From Streptomyces sp. NBC_01429 (GTDB lineage: Bacteria; Actinomycetota; Actinomycetes; Streptomycetales; Streptomycetaceae): a DNA stretch of 64,000 nt. The notes under the pieces are model-generated. The model made no database searches. It was not told the origin of the DNA and saw only the letters and a program-made list of their open reading frames with translations. The stretch spans positions 2,512,501-2,576,500 of the forward strand of contig NZ_CP109599.1 in NCBI RefSeq assembly GCF_036231945.1, in the 5' to 3' direction. Positions 1 through 7,099 of the stretch are shown here, piece by piece; the stretch's first letter is position 1; the number at the start of each line of letters is the position of its first letter. The translations under genes were made by a program, and so were the position numbers.

Positions 1-736
1 CGTCGCAGCCGACCGCGAACTCGCCCTCGGCCTTTTCGAGCGCGGCGTACTCCAACGCGCTGACCAGGTCCTCTATGTGGCAGAACTGCCAGGTGGGGCG
101 CGATCCCGCGACGACGAGCAGCCTCGGCGACTCGAAATAGCGGGTGAGGGCGGTGTCCGTGCCGCCGACGAGGACGGCGGGCCGTACGACCGTCACATTG
201 AGGCCAGGGTGCGCGCGGGGCGCGCGGCGGCCCAGGCGTTCGATCTCCAGGAGATCGCCCACCCCGGTGGCCTCGGCGGTCGCGCGCAGCTCCGCGTCCT
301 CGGAGAGCGGGATGTCATTGTCCGGCAGCGCGCCGTAGACCATGGCGGAGGTACAGAGCACCACCCGGTGCACCCCGGCGGCGGCCGCCGCCGTGAGCAC
401 CGTCTGGGTGCCCCGGACGTTGTAGGCCGTGCGGGCGGCGGCGTCGGTCTCCAGATCGAGATCGAGCGCGAGATGCACCACCACGTCCACGCCGCGCAGC
501 TTGTCCGCGATGGCCGGGTCGCGGACGTCGAGGATGTGCCACTGCGCCTCGGAAACCTCTCCTCTGCGCTCGTCGATGGCGATGACCTGCTTGATCTCCT
601 CTGACGCGGCCAGGCGCCGGGTGAGCAGGTCACCGACGCCGGTGGCGGCGCCGGTGACCGCGACGACGGGGCCGCGGGACGGGGTCGTGGTTGAGCGGTT
701 TCGCGCTGCGCGAACCTGCGGATCTGGGGAACTCAC
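1..736 (-). CDS. Atypical extended SDR / NAD-dependent epimerase family protein (3' end outside window)
   Basis: The protein opens with a Rossmann fold: VVAVTGAATGVGDLL at about residues 24-38 is the dinucleotide-binding glycine loop, followed by an acidic strand end (AIDERRGE) and DVRD, as in extended short-chain dehydrogenases. TSAMVYGAL matches the usual Ser/Tyr region, but the YxxxK catalytic pair expected about 30 residues later is replaced by GVGDLLEIE, so catalysis is doubtful; it may bind NAD(P) in a structural or regulatory role. The start is the GTG at 736 because GGAG lies 7 bases upstream. The C-terminus (after about 245 residues) runs off the left edge. It diverges from the Zincin_2 gene. 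Family assignment is fairly sure; substrate unknown. Confidence 0.85.
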   Translation of the reverse strand, partial: MSSPDPQVRAARNRSTTTPSRGPVVAVTGAATGVGDLLTRRLAASEEIKQVIAIDERRGEVSEAQWHILDVRDPAIADKLRGVDVVVHLALDLDLETDAAARTAYNVRGTQTVLTAAAAAGVHRVVLCTSAMVYGALPDNDIPLSEDAELRATAEATGVGDLLEIERLGRRAPRAHPGLNVTVVRPAVLVGGTDTALTRYFESPRLLVVAGSRPTWQFCHIEDLVSALEYAALEKAEGEFAVGCD

Positions 737-762
737 CGGGCGTCTCCAGCGGTTGTCTTCAA

Positions 763-787
763 TACGTACGTGAATGACACGTACGTA
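763..787. promoter_or_regulatory. Perfect 10-bp inverted repeat, candidate operator
   Basis: Arms TACGTACGTG and CACGTACGTA are separated by five bases (AATGA). The element sits 26 bases upstream of the SDR start inside the 314-bp divergent region (737-1050). Apart from this, that region holds a Streptomyces-type -10 candidate TAGGCT at 981-986 for the rightward gene and a hairpin at 1008-1030. The symmetry and spacing suit a dimeric repressor such as a TetR or GntR type protein, but no regulator gene is adjacent; this is inference. Confidence 0.5.
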
Positions 788-1007
788 CCAGGTGACGTCC
801 ATCCTGCCGCAGGCGATCCGCCGACGGAGCATCGAGCCCGGAAGCCACCGGGGTGTCGAGGTCGTTTCCGCCGGTGAAACCGGGGGAAACGGGGGGACGG
901 AACGGGTCGAAGGCAGGGTCCGGGCACAGCCGCCGGGCGGCCCGCGGCCCACGTGCCAGGCCCGCTCAGCCCGTCCCGCTTAGGCTGGGTGGTGCAGTCG
1001 GGCAGCC

Positions 1008-1030
1008 GCCACCGGCAGAAAGCCGGTGGC
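1008..1030 (+). promoter_or_regulatory. Leader hairpin upstream of the Zincin_2 gene
   Basis: GCCACCGGC and GCCGGTGGC form a perfect 9-bp stem with an AGAAA loop, ending 20 bases before the GTG start and just upstream of the ribosome site (GAGG). It lies downstream of the TAGGCT -10 candidate and would be in the mRNA leader. A role in translation control or mRNA stability is only a guess. Confidence 0.3.
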
Positions 1031-1050
1031 CCTACGAGCCGAGGAACCCC

Positions 1051-2547
1051 GTGAGTGACACCCCATTCGGATTCGGCCTTCCGCCGGAGGAGCCGGAGGA
1101 CGGCGACGGCAAGAAGAAGGACCCTGCCGGAGGTGGTCAGGGTGCCGGTGGCCAGGGCGGTCCCGGCAATCCCTTCGCAGGATTCGGGCTGCCGGGCCCG
1201 GGCGGCGCGGGCGGCCCCGGCGGCGCCGACAACCCGTTCGCCGCGATGTTCGGTTCGCTGAACCCCAACGACCTGGGGGCGGCCTTCCAGCAGCTGGGCC
1301 AGATGCTCAGCTACGAGGGCGGTCCCGTGAACTGGGACATGGCGAAGCAGATCGCCCGCCAGACCGTCTCGCAGGGCACGTCCGACGGCACGAAGGACTC
1401 GAGCATCGGGCCCGCCGAGCGTTCCGCCGTCGAGGAGGCCGTGCGGCTCGCCGACATCTGGCTGGACGGCGTGACCTCCCTGCCCTCGGGTGCGAACACG
1501 GCGGTGGCGTGGAGCCGCGCCGAGTGGGTCGAGGCGACGCTGCCCGCGTGGCAGCAGCTCGTCGATCCGGTGGCGGAGCGGGTGGGCACCGCCATGGGCG
1601 AGGTGCTGCCCGAGGAGATGCAGTCCGTGGCGGGGCCGCTGATCGGCATGATGCGCTCCATGGGAGGCGCCATGTTCGGGCAGCAGATCGGGCAGGCCGT
1701 GGGCGTGCTGGCCGGTGAGGTGGTCGGCTCGACGGACATCGGGCTGCCGCTCGGCCCGGCCAACAAGGCCGCGCTGCTCCCGCTGAACATCGAGGCGTTC
1801 AGCAAGGACCTCGGTGTGCCCAAGGACGAGATCCGGCTGTATCTGGCGCTGCGCGAGGCCGCCCACCAGCGGCTCTTCTCCCATGTGCCGTGGCTGCGGT
1901 CGCACATGTTCGGCGCGGTCGAGGGCTACGCGCGCGGGATCAAGGTAGACACCTCGAAGCTGGAGGACGTGGTCGGTCAGTTCGACCCGTCGCACCCCGA
2001 GGAGCTTCAGGAGGCGCTCCAGCAGGGCATGTTCCAGCCGGAGGACACCCCGGAGCAGAAGACGGCGCTGGCCCGTCTGGAGACGGCGCTCGCGCTGGTC
2101 GAGGGCTGGGTGGACGCGGTGGTGCACGAGGCCGCCAAGCCGAGGCTGTCGGGGGCGGACGCGCTGCGCGAGACGCTGCGCAGGCGGCGGGCCTCCGGCG
2201 GTCCCGCCGAGCAGACCTTCGCGACCCTCATCGGGCTCCAGCTGCGTCCGCGCCGGCTGCGGGACGCCTCGCGGCTGTGGGCCTCGCTCACGGACGCGCG
2301 CGGGGTCGACGGCCGGGACCGGCTCTGGGAGCACCCGGACATGCTGCCGACGGCTTCCGACCTGGACGACCCGGACGGCTTCGTCCACCACGAGCAGGCG
2401 GACTTCTCCGAGCTGGACAAGATGCTCGGCGAGGCGGCGAGCGGCGGGCCGGACCTCCAGAAGAAGAAGGACGACGACCGGCGGGGCGACGACCCGCGGG
2501 GCGACGGCGAGGACAGCACCGACGGCAAGGACGACACCGGTAAATGA
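1051..2547 (+). CDS. Zincin_2 (DUF2342) family zinc-dependent metalloprotease-like protein
   Basis: About 498 residues. A Gly/Pro/Asp-rich N-terminal tail (to about residue 75) precedes a mainly helical domain with the family's conserved stretches: NWDMAKQIARQ, WLD in the helix after RSAVEEAVRLAD, REAAHQRLF near residue 268-276 and HVPWLRSHM. REAAH sits where a zincin HExxH would be, with Arg in place of the first His, so the zinc-binding claim rests on family naming. The C-terminal tail is highly charged (KKKDDDRRGDD). The start is the GTG with GAGG 8 bases upstream; a longer open frame to 853 lacks a ribosome site. The last codon overlaps the Nudix start (ATGA), implying translational coupling. 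In mycobacteria a homologue sits in the same neighbourhood as the ABC1 kinase and whiB7 (from memory). Confidence 0.85.
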   Translation: MSDTPFGFGLPPEEPEDGDGKKKDPAGGGQGAGGQGGPGNPFAGFGLPGPGGAGGPGGADNPFAAMFGSLNPNDLGAAFQQLGQMLSYEGGPVNWDMAKQIARQTVSQGTSDGTKDSSIGPAERSAVEEAVRLADIWLDGVTSLPSGANTAVAWSRAEWVEATLPAWQQLVDPVAERVGTAMGEVLPEEMQSVAGPLIGMMRSMGGAMFGQQIGQAVGVLAGEVVGSTDIGLPLGPANKAALLPLNIEAFSKDLGVPKDEIRLYLALREAAHQRLFSHVPWLRSHMFGAVEGYARGIKVDTSKLEDVVGQFDPSHPEELQEALQQGMFQPEDTPEQKTALARLETALALVEGWVDAVVHEAAKPRLSGADALRETLRRRRASGGPAEQTFATLIGLQLRPRRLRDASRLWASLTDARGVDGRDRLWEHPDMLPTASDLDDPDGFVHHEQADFSELDKMLGEAASGGPDLQKKKDDDRRGDDPRGDGEDSTDGKDDTGK

Positions 2548-3086
2548 GCCTGCACGACGACGCCGTCCTCGTACTGAAGGAGTACGGGGACCAGCAGGAC
2601 GGGAGCCAGCAGGAGCTGCGCGGGCTCTATCTGGACCACTTGGCGACCCATCCGGACGCCATGTGGAAGGCGTGCTCGGCCGGGCATCTGACGGCCAGCG
2701 CGCTGGTGATCGATCCGGAGCGGGAGCGGGTCCTGCTGACCCTGCACAAGAAGCTCGGTATGTGGCTCCAGATGGGCGGCCACTGCGAGCCGGGTGACGG
2801 GACGCTGGAGCGCGCGGCGCTGCGGGAGGCCCTGGAGGAGTCCGGAATCCTGGGGCTGAGGCCGCTGGAGGGCGGGCCCGTCCAGCTGGACCGGCACGCC
2901 ATCCCGGCGCCCTGCCACTGGCATCTGGATGTGCAGTACGCGGCGCTGGCCCCGGCCGGAGCCGTCGAGAGGATCAGCGAGGAGTCGCTCGACCTGCGCT
3001 GGTTCGCCTACGACGAGGTGGCGGAGGTGGCCGACGGCTCGGTCGTCCGGCTGCTGGAGCGCACCCGGGCCGTGCTGCGCGGCTGA
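2544..3086 (+). CDS. Nudix hydrolase
   Basis: A 180-residue Nudix fold. The Nudix box is GHCEPGD followed by eight residues and REALEESGI at about residues 76-100, a variant common in actinobacterial members with Asp for the first Glu and one extra residue. The preceding strand ASALVIDPERERVLLTLHKK and the substrate-facing HWHLDVQYAAL are typical. It would hydrolyse a nucleoside diphosphate linked to another group; the substrate cannot be read from sequence. Start overlaps the stop of the upstream gene by four bases, so the two are co-translated. A strong hairpin follows. Confidence 0.9.
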   Translation: MSLHDDAVLVLKEYGDQQDGSQQELRGLYLDHLATHPDAMWKACSAGHLTASALVIDPERERVLLTLHKKLGMWLQMGGHCEPGDGTLERAALREALEESGILGLRPLEGGPVQLDRHAIPAPCHWHLDVQYAALAPAGAVERISEESLDLRWFAYDEVAEVADGSVVRLLERTRAVLRG

Positions 3087-3096
3087 GGGAGACGAG

Positions 3097-3142
3097 CGGG
3101 TGGGGGGCGGGGCCGTCGTGTACGCGGCCCCGCCCCCACCCG
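3097..3142. terminator. Bidirectional GC-rich terminator hairpin
   Basis: An 18-bp stem with one bulged G around a 9-base loop separates the rightward Nudix gene from the leftward AIM24 gene. There is no U-tract, as is common for Streptomyces terminators. Confidence 0.6.
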
Positions 3143-3202
3143 TCTGCCGTCCTGTGCGCTGTCCCCGTGTGCGGTCCCTGTCCGCTGTCCCCGGGACCGC
3201 CG

Positions 3203-3961
3203 TCAGCGGCCCCAGTCGTTGGTCGGGTTCTGTCCGTGCGCGCCGTTGCCGCCGATGCCGTACTGCGCGCCGAGCCCCTGCCCGATCACCGCGTTCTGCG
3301 GGGGCATGACCTCGCTGGGCTGGACGAGGGCGAAGCCCTCACCGAGGAAGCTCAGCTCCCATCCCTCGCCGGTGTTCCCACGCCGCCGCCGTACGCCCGA
3401 GGAGTGCGTCTGCGCCTGCATCTGTACGCGCAGGGCCGAGGACCAGGCGACGACCGCGTCGGCGTCCGCGCTGATGTACTTGTCCGGCGTGACCCGCATC
3501 ATCAGCGGCTGGCCCGAGGTCATCAGCGCGACCTTGCCCCGGCCGGAGATGTTCAGCTGGTACTTGCCGGAGCCGGAGATTCCGTACTGGCTGTCCACGG
3601 CGACGACCTCGGTGTGCAGCGCGGAGTCGAGCGCCAGCACATAGGCGCTGTCCACCGTCATGCCGTCCTGGTCGACATCCACGATGTGGATGTACTGGGC
3701 GAGGTTGGCCAGATAGACCGTGCCCTGCCCGGAGCAGCGCATCAGCTCCAGCCCCTCGCCGGTGTACGCGCGGGTCTGGCGTCGGCTGTGCGACTCGTAC
3801 TCGCCGTCGAAGTCGATCAGCCCCTGGTAGGCGACCATGGCGCCCTTGCGGGCGAGGACATCGTCCTGGCCGGTCAGCGCGACGCGCAGGAGCTGCGGAT
3901 TCTGCACCGCGTAACGGTCCTGGGACTGCTGTTCGGTGTACGCGAAAAGCGGACTCTGCAT
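3203..3961 (-). CDS. AIM24 family protein
   Basis: 252 residues, matching the AIM24/TRAP-like double-stranded beta-helix fold: repeated short beta motifs such as VLARKGAMVAYQGLIDF, GQGTVYLANLA, VLALDSALHTEV and GRGKVALMTSGQP. The tail after about residue 215 is Gly/Asn-rich (GAQYGIGGNGAHGQNP) and probably disordered. It is the last of three AIM24-domain genes in one operon, 16 bases after the preceding gene, with GAGGAG 8 bases before the ATG. Mitochondrial AIM24 is linked to cristae organisation; the bacterial role is unknown. No signal peptide or membrane segment, so probably cytoplasmic. Confidence 0.9.
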   Translation of the reverse strand: MQSPLFAYTEQQSQDRYAVQNPQLLRVALTGQDDVLARKGAMVAYQGLIDFDGEYESHSRRQTRAYTGEGLELMRCSGQGTVYLANLAQYIHIVDVDQDGMTVDSAYVLALDSALHTEVVAVDSQYGISGSGKYQLNISGRGKVALMTSGQPLMMRVTPDKYISADADAVVAWSSALRVQMQAQTHSSGVRRRRGNTGEGWELSFLGEGFALVQPSEVMPPQNAVIGQGLGAQYGIGGNGAHGQNPTNDWGR

Positions 3962-3977
3962 GGTGTTCTCGCTCCTC

Positions 3978-4658
3978 TCAGCCCTGGATCCGCAGTCGGT
4001 CGGTGCTGTCCTCGCTGGGCTGTACGACCACGATGCCCTGGCCGGAGAAGGCCATCTGATACGCCTCGCCGCTGCCGCGCCCGATCAGCGCGGACGCCTT
4101 GAAGCTCCGCTTGCCCTTCACCTTGAGGGCGGGCGACCAGGCGACGAGGGCGTCGGGATCGACATAGGTCTCGTCCTCGCCCCGGCCGCAGTCCACGACG
4201 ACGGGGGTTCCGCGCGAGGTGAGGGCGACCCAGCCGGTCCCGGAGATCTGTACGTTCCAGAGCCCCTGGCCGGCGAATTTGGCCAGCCCCTTGACCCGCT
4301 CGACGCCCCACTGGAGGTGCGCGTCGAAGGCCAGCAGATTGGAGCCGTTGACGGAGAGCGCGTCGTTGTCGAGGTTGATGACGACGACATCCGCGCCGTA
4401 GTCGGCGAGATAGAGCAGTCCGTCGCCCGAGCACTTCATCACCGGCGTGGACTCGCCGGTCACCCACTGGGAGGCGATCCGGCGGACGGTGGGCGGGTTG
4501 GGCTCGTACTGGATGAAGCCCTCGTACGCGATCATCGAGCCGGTGCGTGCGAACAGGTCCTGGCCGGTGGCCATCGCGACCTTGAGCATCGAGTGGCCGT
4601 GGTTCTCCATCCGGGCCACGACGGGGGTGGGGGCGTAGCCCGTGAGCTGCTGGTTCAT
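3978..4658 (-). CDS. AIM24 family protein
   Basis: 226 residues of AIM24 fold with little else: LFARTGSMIAYEGFIQYEP, GDGLLYLADYGADVVVINL, LLAFDAHLQWGVERV, GTGWVALTSRGTP and GQGIVVVQPSE. It is the middle gene of the TerD-AIM24/AIM24/AIM24 operon and a paralogue of both neighbours. GGGAG lies 9 bases before the ATG. No signal peptide or membrane segment. Function unknown; clustering of three paralogues suggests a hetero-oligomer, which is inference. Confidence 0.9.
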   Translation of the reverse strand: MNQQLTGYAPTPVVARMENHGHSMLKVAMATGQDLFARTGSMIAYEGFIQYEPNPPTVRRIASQWVTGESTPVMKCSGDGLLYLADYGADVVVINLDNDALSVNGSNLLAFDAHLQWGVERVKGLAKFAGQGLWNVQISGTGWVALTSRGTPVVVDCGRGEDETYVDPDALVAWSPALKVKGKRSFKASALIGRGSGEAYQMAFSGQGIVVVQPSEDSTDRLRIQG

Positions 4659-4671
4659 TGTCAGGGCTCCC

Positions 4672-6252
4672 TCAGACCTCGTACGGCTGGACGACGATGA
4701 AGTTGCCGGGGGCTCCCCGGAACTGAAGGTTCACGGTCTCTCCGCTGTGGCCGGGGTAGGCGTGGCGGCGCAGGCTGACCTGGCTGGAGACGATCACCTG
4801 GGAGGCGGCCGACCAGGCGACGACGGCGTTGGAGTCGGCGAAGGTCGTGGGGGTCACGGGCAGCACCACCGGGGTGCCGTGGGTCTTCACGACGACGGTG
4901 CCGGTGCCCTGGAACACCATGGTGAACAGGGCGCCGCCGGGGATGCCATGGCCCTCGATGCGGCGGACCTCGTACTGAAGGCTCTCGTCGAAGGCGAGGA
5001 CGTTCTCGGCGGAGACGCAGATGCCGTCGCCCTGGAGTTCGACGGGGTGCAGATGGGTGCCTTCCTCCGCGAGGAAGACCTGCCCCTTGCCGGTGCAGCG
5101 CATCAGCTGCATCTCCTGGCCGGTGACATTGCCGACGATGCGGCCGACGAAGCCCGCGCCCTTGTAACCGAAGTCGACCTTGCCCTGGTACATCACCATG
5201 CTGCCCTGCCGGGCGAGGACCGGGCTGCCGTCCATGCCGAGATCGACCCTGACCAGCTGGCCGTTCTGCGCGGTCCAGCGCTGCCCGGTGGGTACTTCCC
5301 GGTACTTCTGGAGGGCGGCCTGGAGCCCGGCGCCACCGGGCGGCGCCCCCTGCGGGACGCCCTGGGGCGCGCCGGGCGACTGCTGTCCGTAGGGGGACGG
5401 GACGGGCTGCCCGTAGGGGGCGGGTACGGGCTGTCCGTACGGGGCGGGTACGGGCTGTCCGTACGGGGCCGGTGCGGGCTGTCCGTACGGGGCGGGTGCG
5501 GGCGCGGGCGGTGGTACGGCGCCCTGCGGCGCGGACAGCGGCGCCACGATCGTCTGCGCGGCGTGCACCGGCCGCGGCGCCGGAGCGGGGGCCGGCGGAG
5601 CGACCGGGGCGCCGAAGGAAGGAGCGGGCGCGGGCGCGGGAACGACACCGGGCTCGGACGCGGCGGGCGGGGCGAAGCCCGGGACCGGGCCGGTGGCCTG
5701 CGGCTCCGGCGCGACCGGCTCCTCCTCGGCCACCTCGCCGCCGAAGTTCTTGAGGAGGGCGTCGAGCCCGCCGTCGAAGCCCTGGCCGACGGCGGCGAAC
5801 CGCCAGACGTCCTTGCGGTAGAAGTCACCGAGCATCACGGCGCGCTCGGTGGTGAACTCCGCGCCGGTGAACGCGTATCTGACGACTTCCTCCCCGCCCG
5901 CGACGATCCGGATGTATCCGGGGCCGACGTCGGACATCTGCCCGGCGCCGTCGATGGTCGCGGTGAAGGAGAGCTTGTGGAGGGATTCGGGGACCCGGTC
6001 CAGCGTCACCCTGAAGGACTCGGTGTCACCGGCCTGGGCACCCAGCAACTGGATCGATTCCTCGGGTGACTTCGGCTGGTTGAAGAAGATGAAATAGCGG
6101 TCGTCCGAGAGCTGTTCGTCGGCGTCGAGACCGAAACAGCTGATGTCGAAGGTCAGTCCGGGAGCCTCGATCCGTACGCCGACGTACAGATCCGTTCCCT
6201 GCGTGAGATCACTGACCCGGGCCTTGTGGCCGCGCTGGAATTCCCTGGCCAT
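4672..6252 (-). CDS. TerD-AIM24 fusion protein (tellurium-resistance TerD domain plus AIM24 domain)
   Basis: 526 residues. Residues 1 to about 180 are a TerD domain: MAREFQRGHKARVSDL, DLYVGVRI, LTFDISCFGLDADEQLSDD with the acidic calcium-binding type loop, FFNQPKSPE and GDFYRKDVWRFAAVGQGFDGGL. Residues about 190-330 are a Pro/Ala-rich linker with an octapeptide PYGQPVPA repeat. The remainder is an AIM24 domain (ARQGSMVMYQGKVDFGYKG, GKGQVFLAEEGTHLHPV, VLAFDESLQYEV, GTGTVVVKTHGTP). The start is MAREFQRG, the conserved TerD N-terminus; a frame extending to 6318 is not needed. A TAGCCT -10 candidate lies at 6296-6301 on this strand. First gene of the operon. TerD proteins are associated with tellurite, phage and stress responses, so a stress-envelope role is plausible but unproven. 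Confidence 0.9.
   Translation of the reverse strand: MAREFQRGHKARVSDLTQGTDLYVGVRIEAPGLTFDISCFGLDADEQLSDDRYFIFFNQPKSPEESIQLLGAQAGDTESFRVTLDRVPESLHKLSFTATIDGAGQMSDVGPGYIRIVAGGEEVVRYAFTGAEFTTERAVMLGDFYRKDVWRFAAVGQGFDGGLDALLKNFGGEVAEEEPVAPEPQATGPVPGFAPPAASEPGVVPAPAPAPSFGAPVAPPAPAPAPRPVHAAQTIVAPLSAPQGAVPPPAPAPAPYGQPAPAPYGQPVPAPYGQPVPAPYGQPVPSPYGQQSPGAPQGVPQGAPPGGAGLQAALQKYREVPTGQRWTAQNGQLVRVDLGMDGSPVLARQGSMVMYQGKVDFGYKGAGFVGRIVGNVTGQEMQLMRCTGKGQVFLAEEGTHLHPVELQGDGICVSAENVLAFDESLQYEVRRIEGHGIPGGALFTMVFQGTGTVVVKTHGTPVVLPVTPTTFADSNAVVAWSAASQVIVSSQVSLRRHAYPGHSGETVNLQFRGAPGNFIVVQPYEV
5383..5502 (-). repeat. Five 24-bp tandem repeats in the TerD-AIM24 linker
   Basis: Five near-identical 24-bp units encode the eight-residue motif PYGQPVPA in the linker. 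The last units differ by one or two bases, consistent with recent slippage or unequal crossing over. Copy number may vary between strains. Confidence 0.85.
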
Positions 6253-6360
6253 GCGTAACGACCGTCCCCCGTCCCGAAGATGAATCCTTCGCGCCAGGCT
6301 AACGGCTGGCTCCGACAATCGGCCAAGCAGGTACAGACTCGGTACACGATCGACGGTCGC

Positions 6361-6915
6361 TCATTCCTCCCGCACGACGGGCAGCTGGGGCAGCCGCTCG
6401 GCGGCCACCACGCCTTCGAGGTAGCCGCGCGCCCGCTCGGTGCGGGGGTACGCCTCCAGCAGCTCCCAGAAGCGCGGGCCGTGTCCCGGTACGAGCAGAT
6501 GGGCCAGCTCGTGGACGAGTACGTAGTCGATGACGTACTCGGGCATGCCCTGGAGGCGGTGCGAGAGGCGGATACTGCCTTCGGCGGGGGTGCAGGAGCC
6601 CCAGCGGGTGTTCTGGTTGGTGACCCAGCGCACGGTGAGCGGTCTGGCCCGGCCGTCGAAGTACTGGGCGGACAGCCGTTCGGCCCGCTCGGTCAGCTCG
6701 TCGTCGCCGAGGAGGCGCTTGCTCTCCTGCGCGGCGAGCTTGTCCAGCATCACGGTCACCCAGCGCCGCTCCTCCGCCTCGGACATCCTGGCGGGGATGA
6801 GCACGATGGTCCGGTCGCCCTCGCGGTACGCCGAGACCGTTCTTCTGCGGCGGGCGCTTCTGCGGACTTCGACAGCGCTCGTCGCCGAGCGGCGCGGGGC
6901 GGGATCGGCGGACAC
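6361..6915 (-). CDS. YgjP-like (WLM/M48-type) zinc metallopeptidase
   Basis: 184 residues. The zinc motif is VHELAHLLVPGHGPRFW (HExxH with a downstream His) near residues 140-156, preceded by NTRWGSCTPAEGSIRLSHRL, the hallmark of the YgjP/DUF45 family. The N-terminus is Arg-rich (RRSARRRRT). GTG start without a clear ribosome site; the true start might lie slightly downstream. It is separated from the TerD operon by about 110 bases that hold only the TerD promoter candidate. Substrate unknown. Confidence 0.88.
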   Translation of the reverse strand: MSADPAPRRSATSAVEVRRSARRRRTVSAYREGDRTIVLIPARMSEAEERRWVTVMLDKLAAQESKRLLGDDELTERAERLSAQYFDGRARPLTVRWVTNQNTRWGSCTPAEGSIRLSHRLQGMPEYVIDYVLVHELAHLLVPGHGPRFWELLEAYPRTERARGYLEGVVAAERLPQLPVVREE

Positions 6916-6984
6916 GCCACGACGTTACCCGCTGGCCGTGCGAGAAGTCCTGCCTCGCGTTGGTTCGGCCTTGATCCATTTCAT

Positions 6985-7018
6985 GGCGCACTCATTTTGA
7001 ACGACTAATGAGCGCGCC
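6985..7018. promoter_or_regulatory. Imperfect inverted repeat in divergent promoter region
   Basis: GGCGC-A-CTCATT and AATGAG-C-GCGCC flank a 10-base spacer: 11 paired positions on each side with one interrupting base. It lies in the 184-bp gap between the divergently transcribed metallopeptidase and ThiF-like genes and is AT-rich compared with its surroundings. Candidate operator; no regulator known. Confidence 0.35.
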
Positions 7019-7099
7019 TGTGGATAACTTTGCGCACCGTCTGCCGCGAAGCCGCATTCTGAGCACACGGACGCGGAAATCGAGGACGGGGAGCCGGAC

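Noticed and set aside
5383..5502. CRISPR-like array
   Set aside because: Repeats are contiguous, in frame and coding for PYGQPVPA; there are no spacers.
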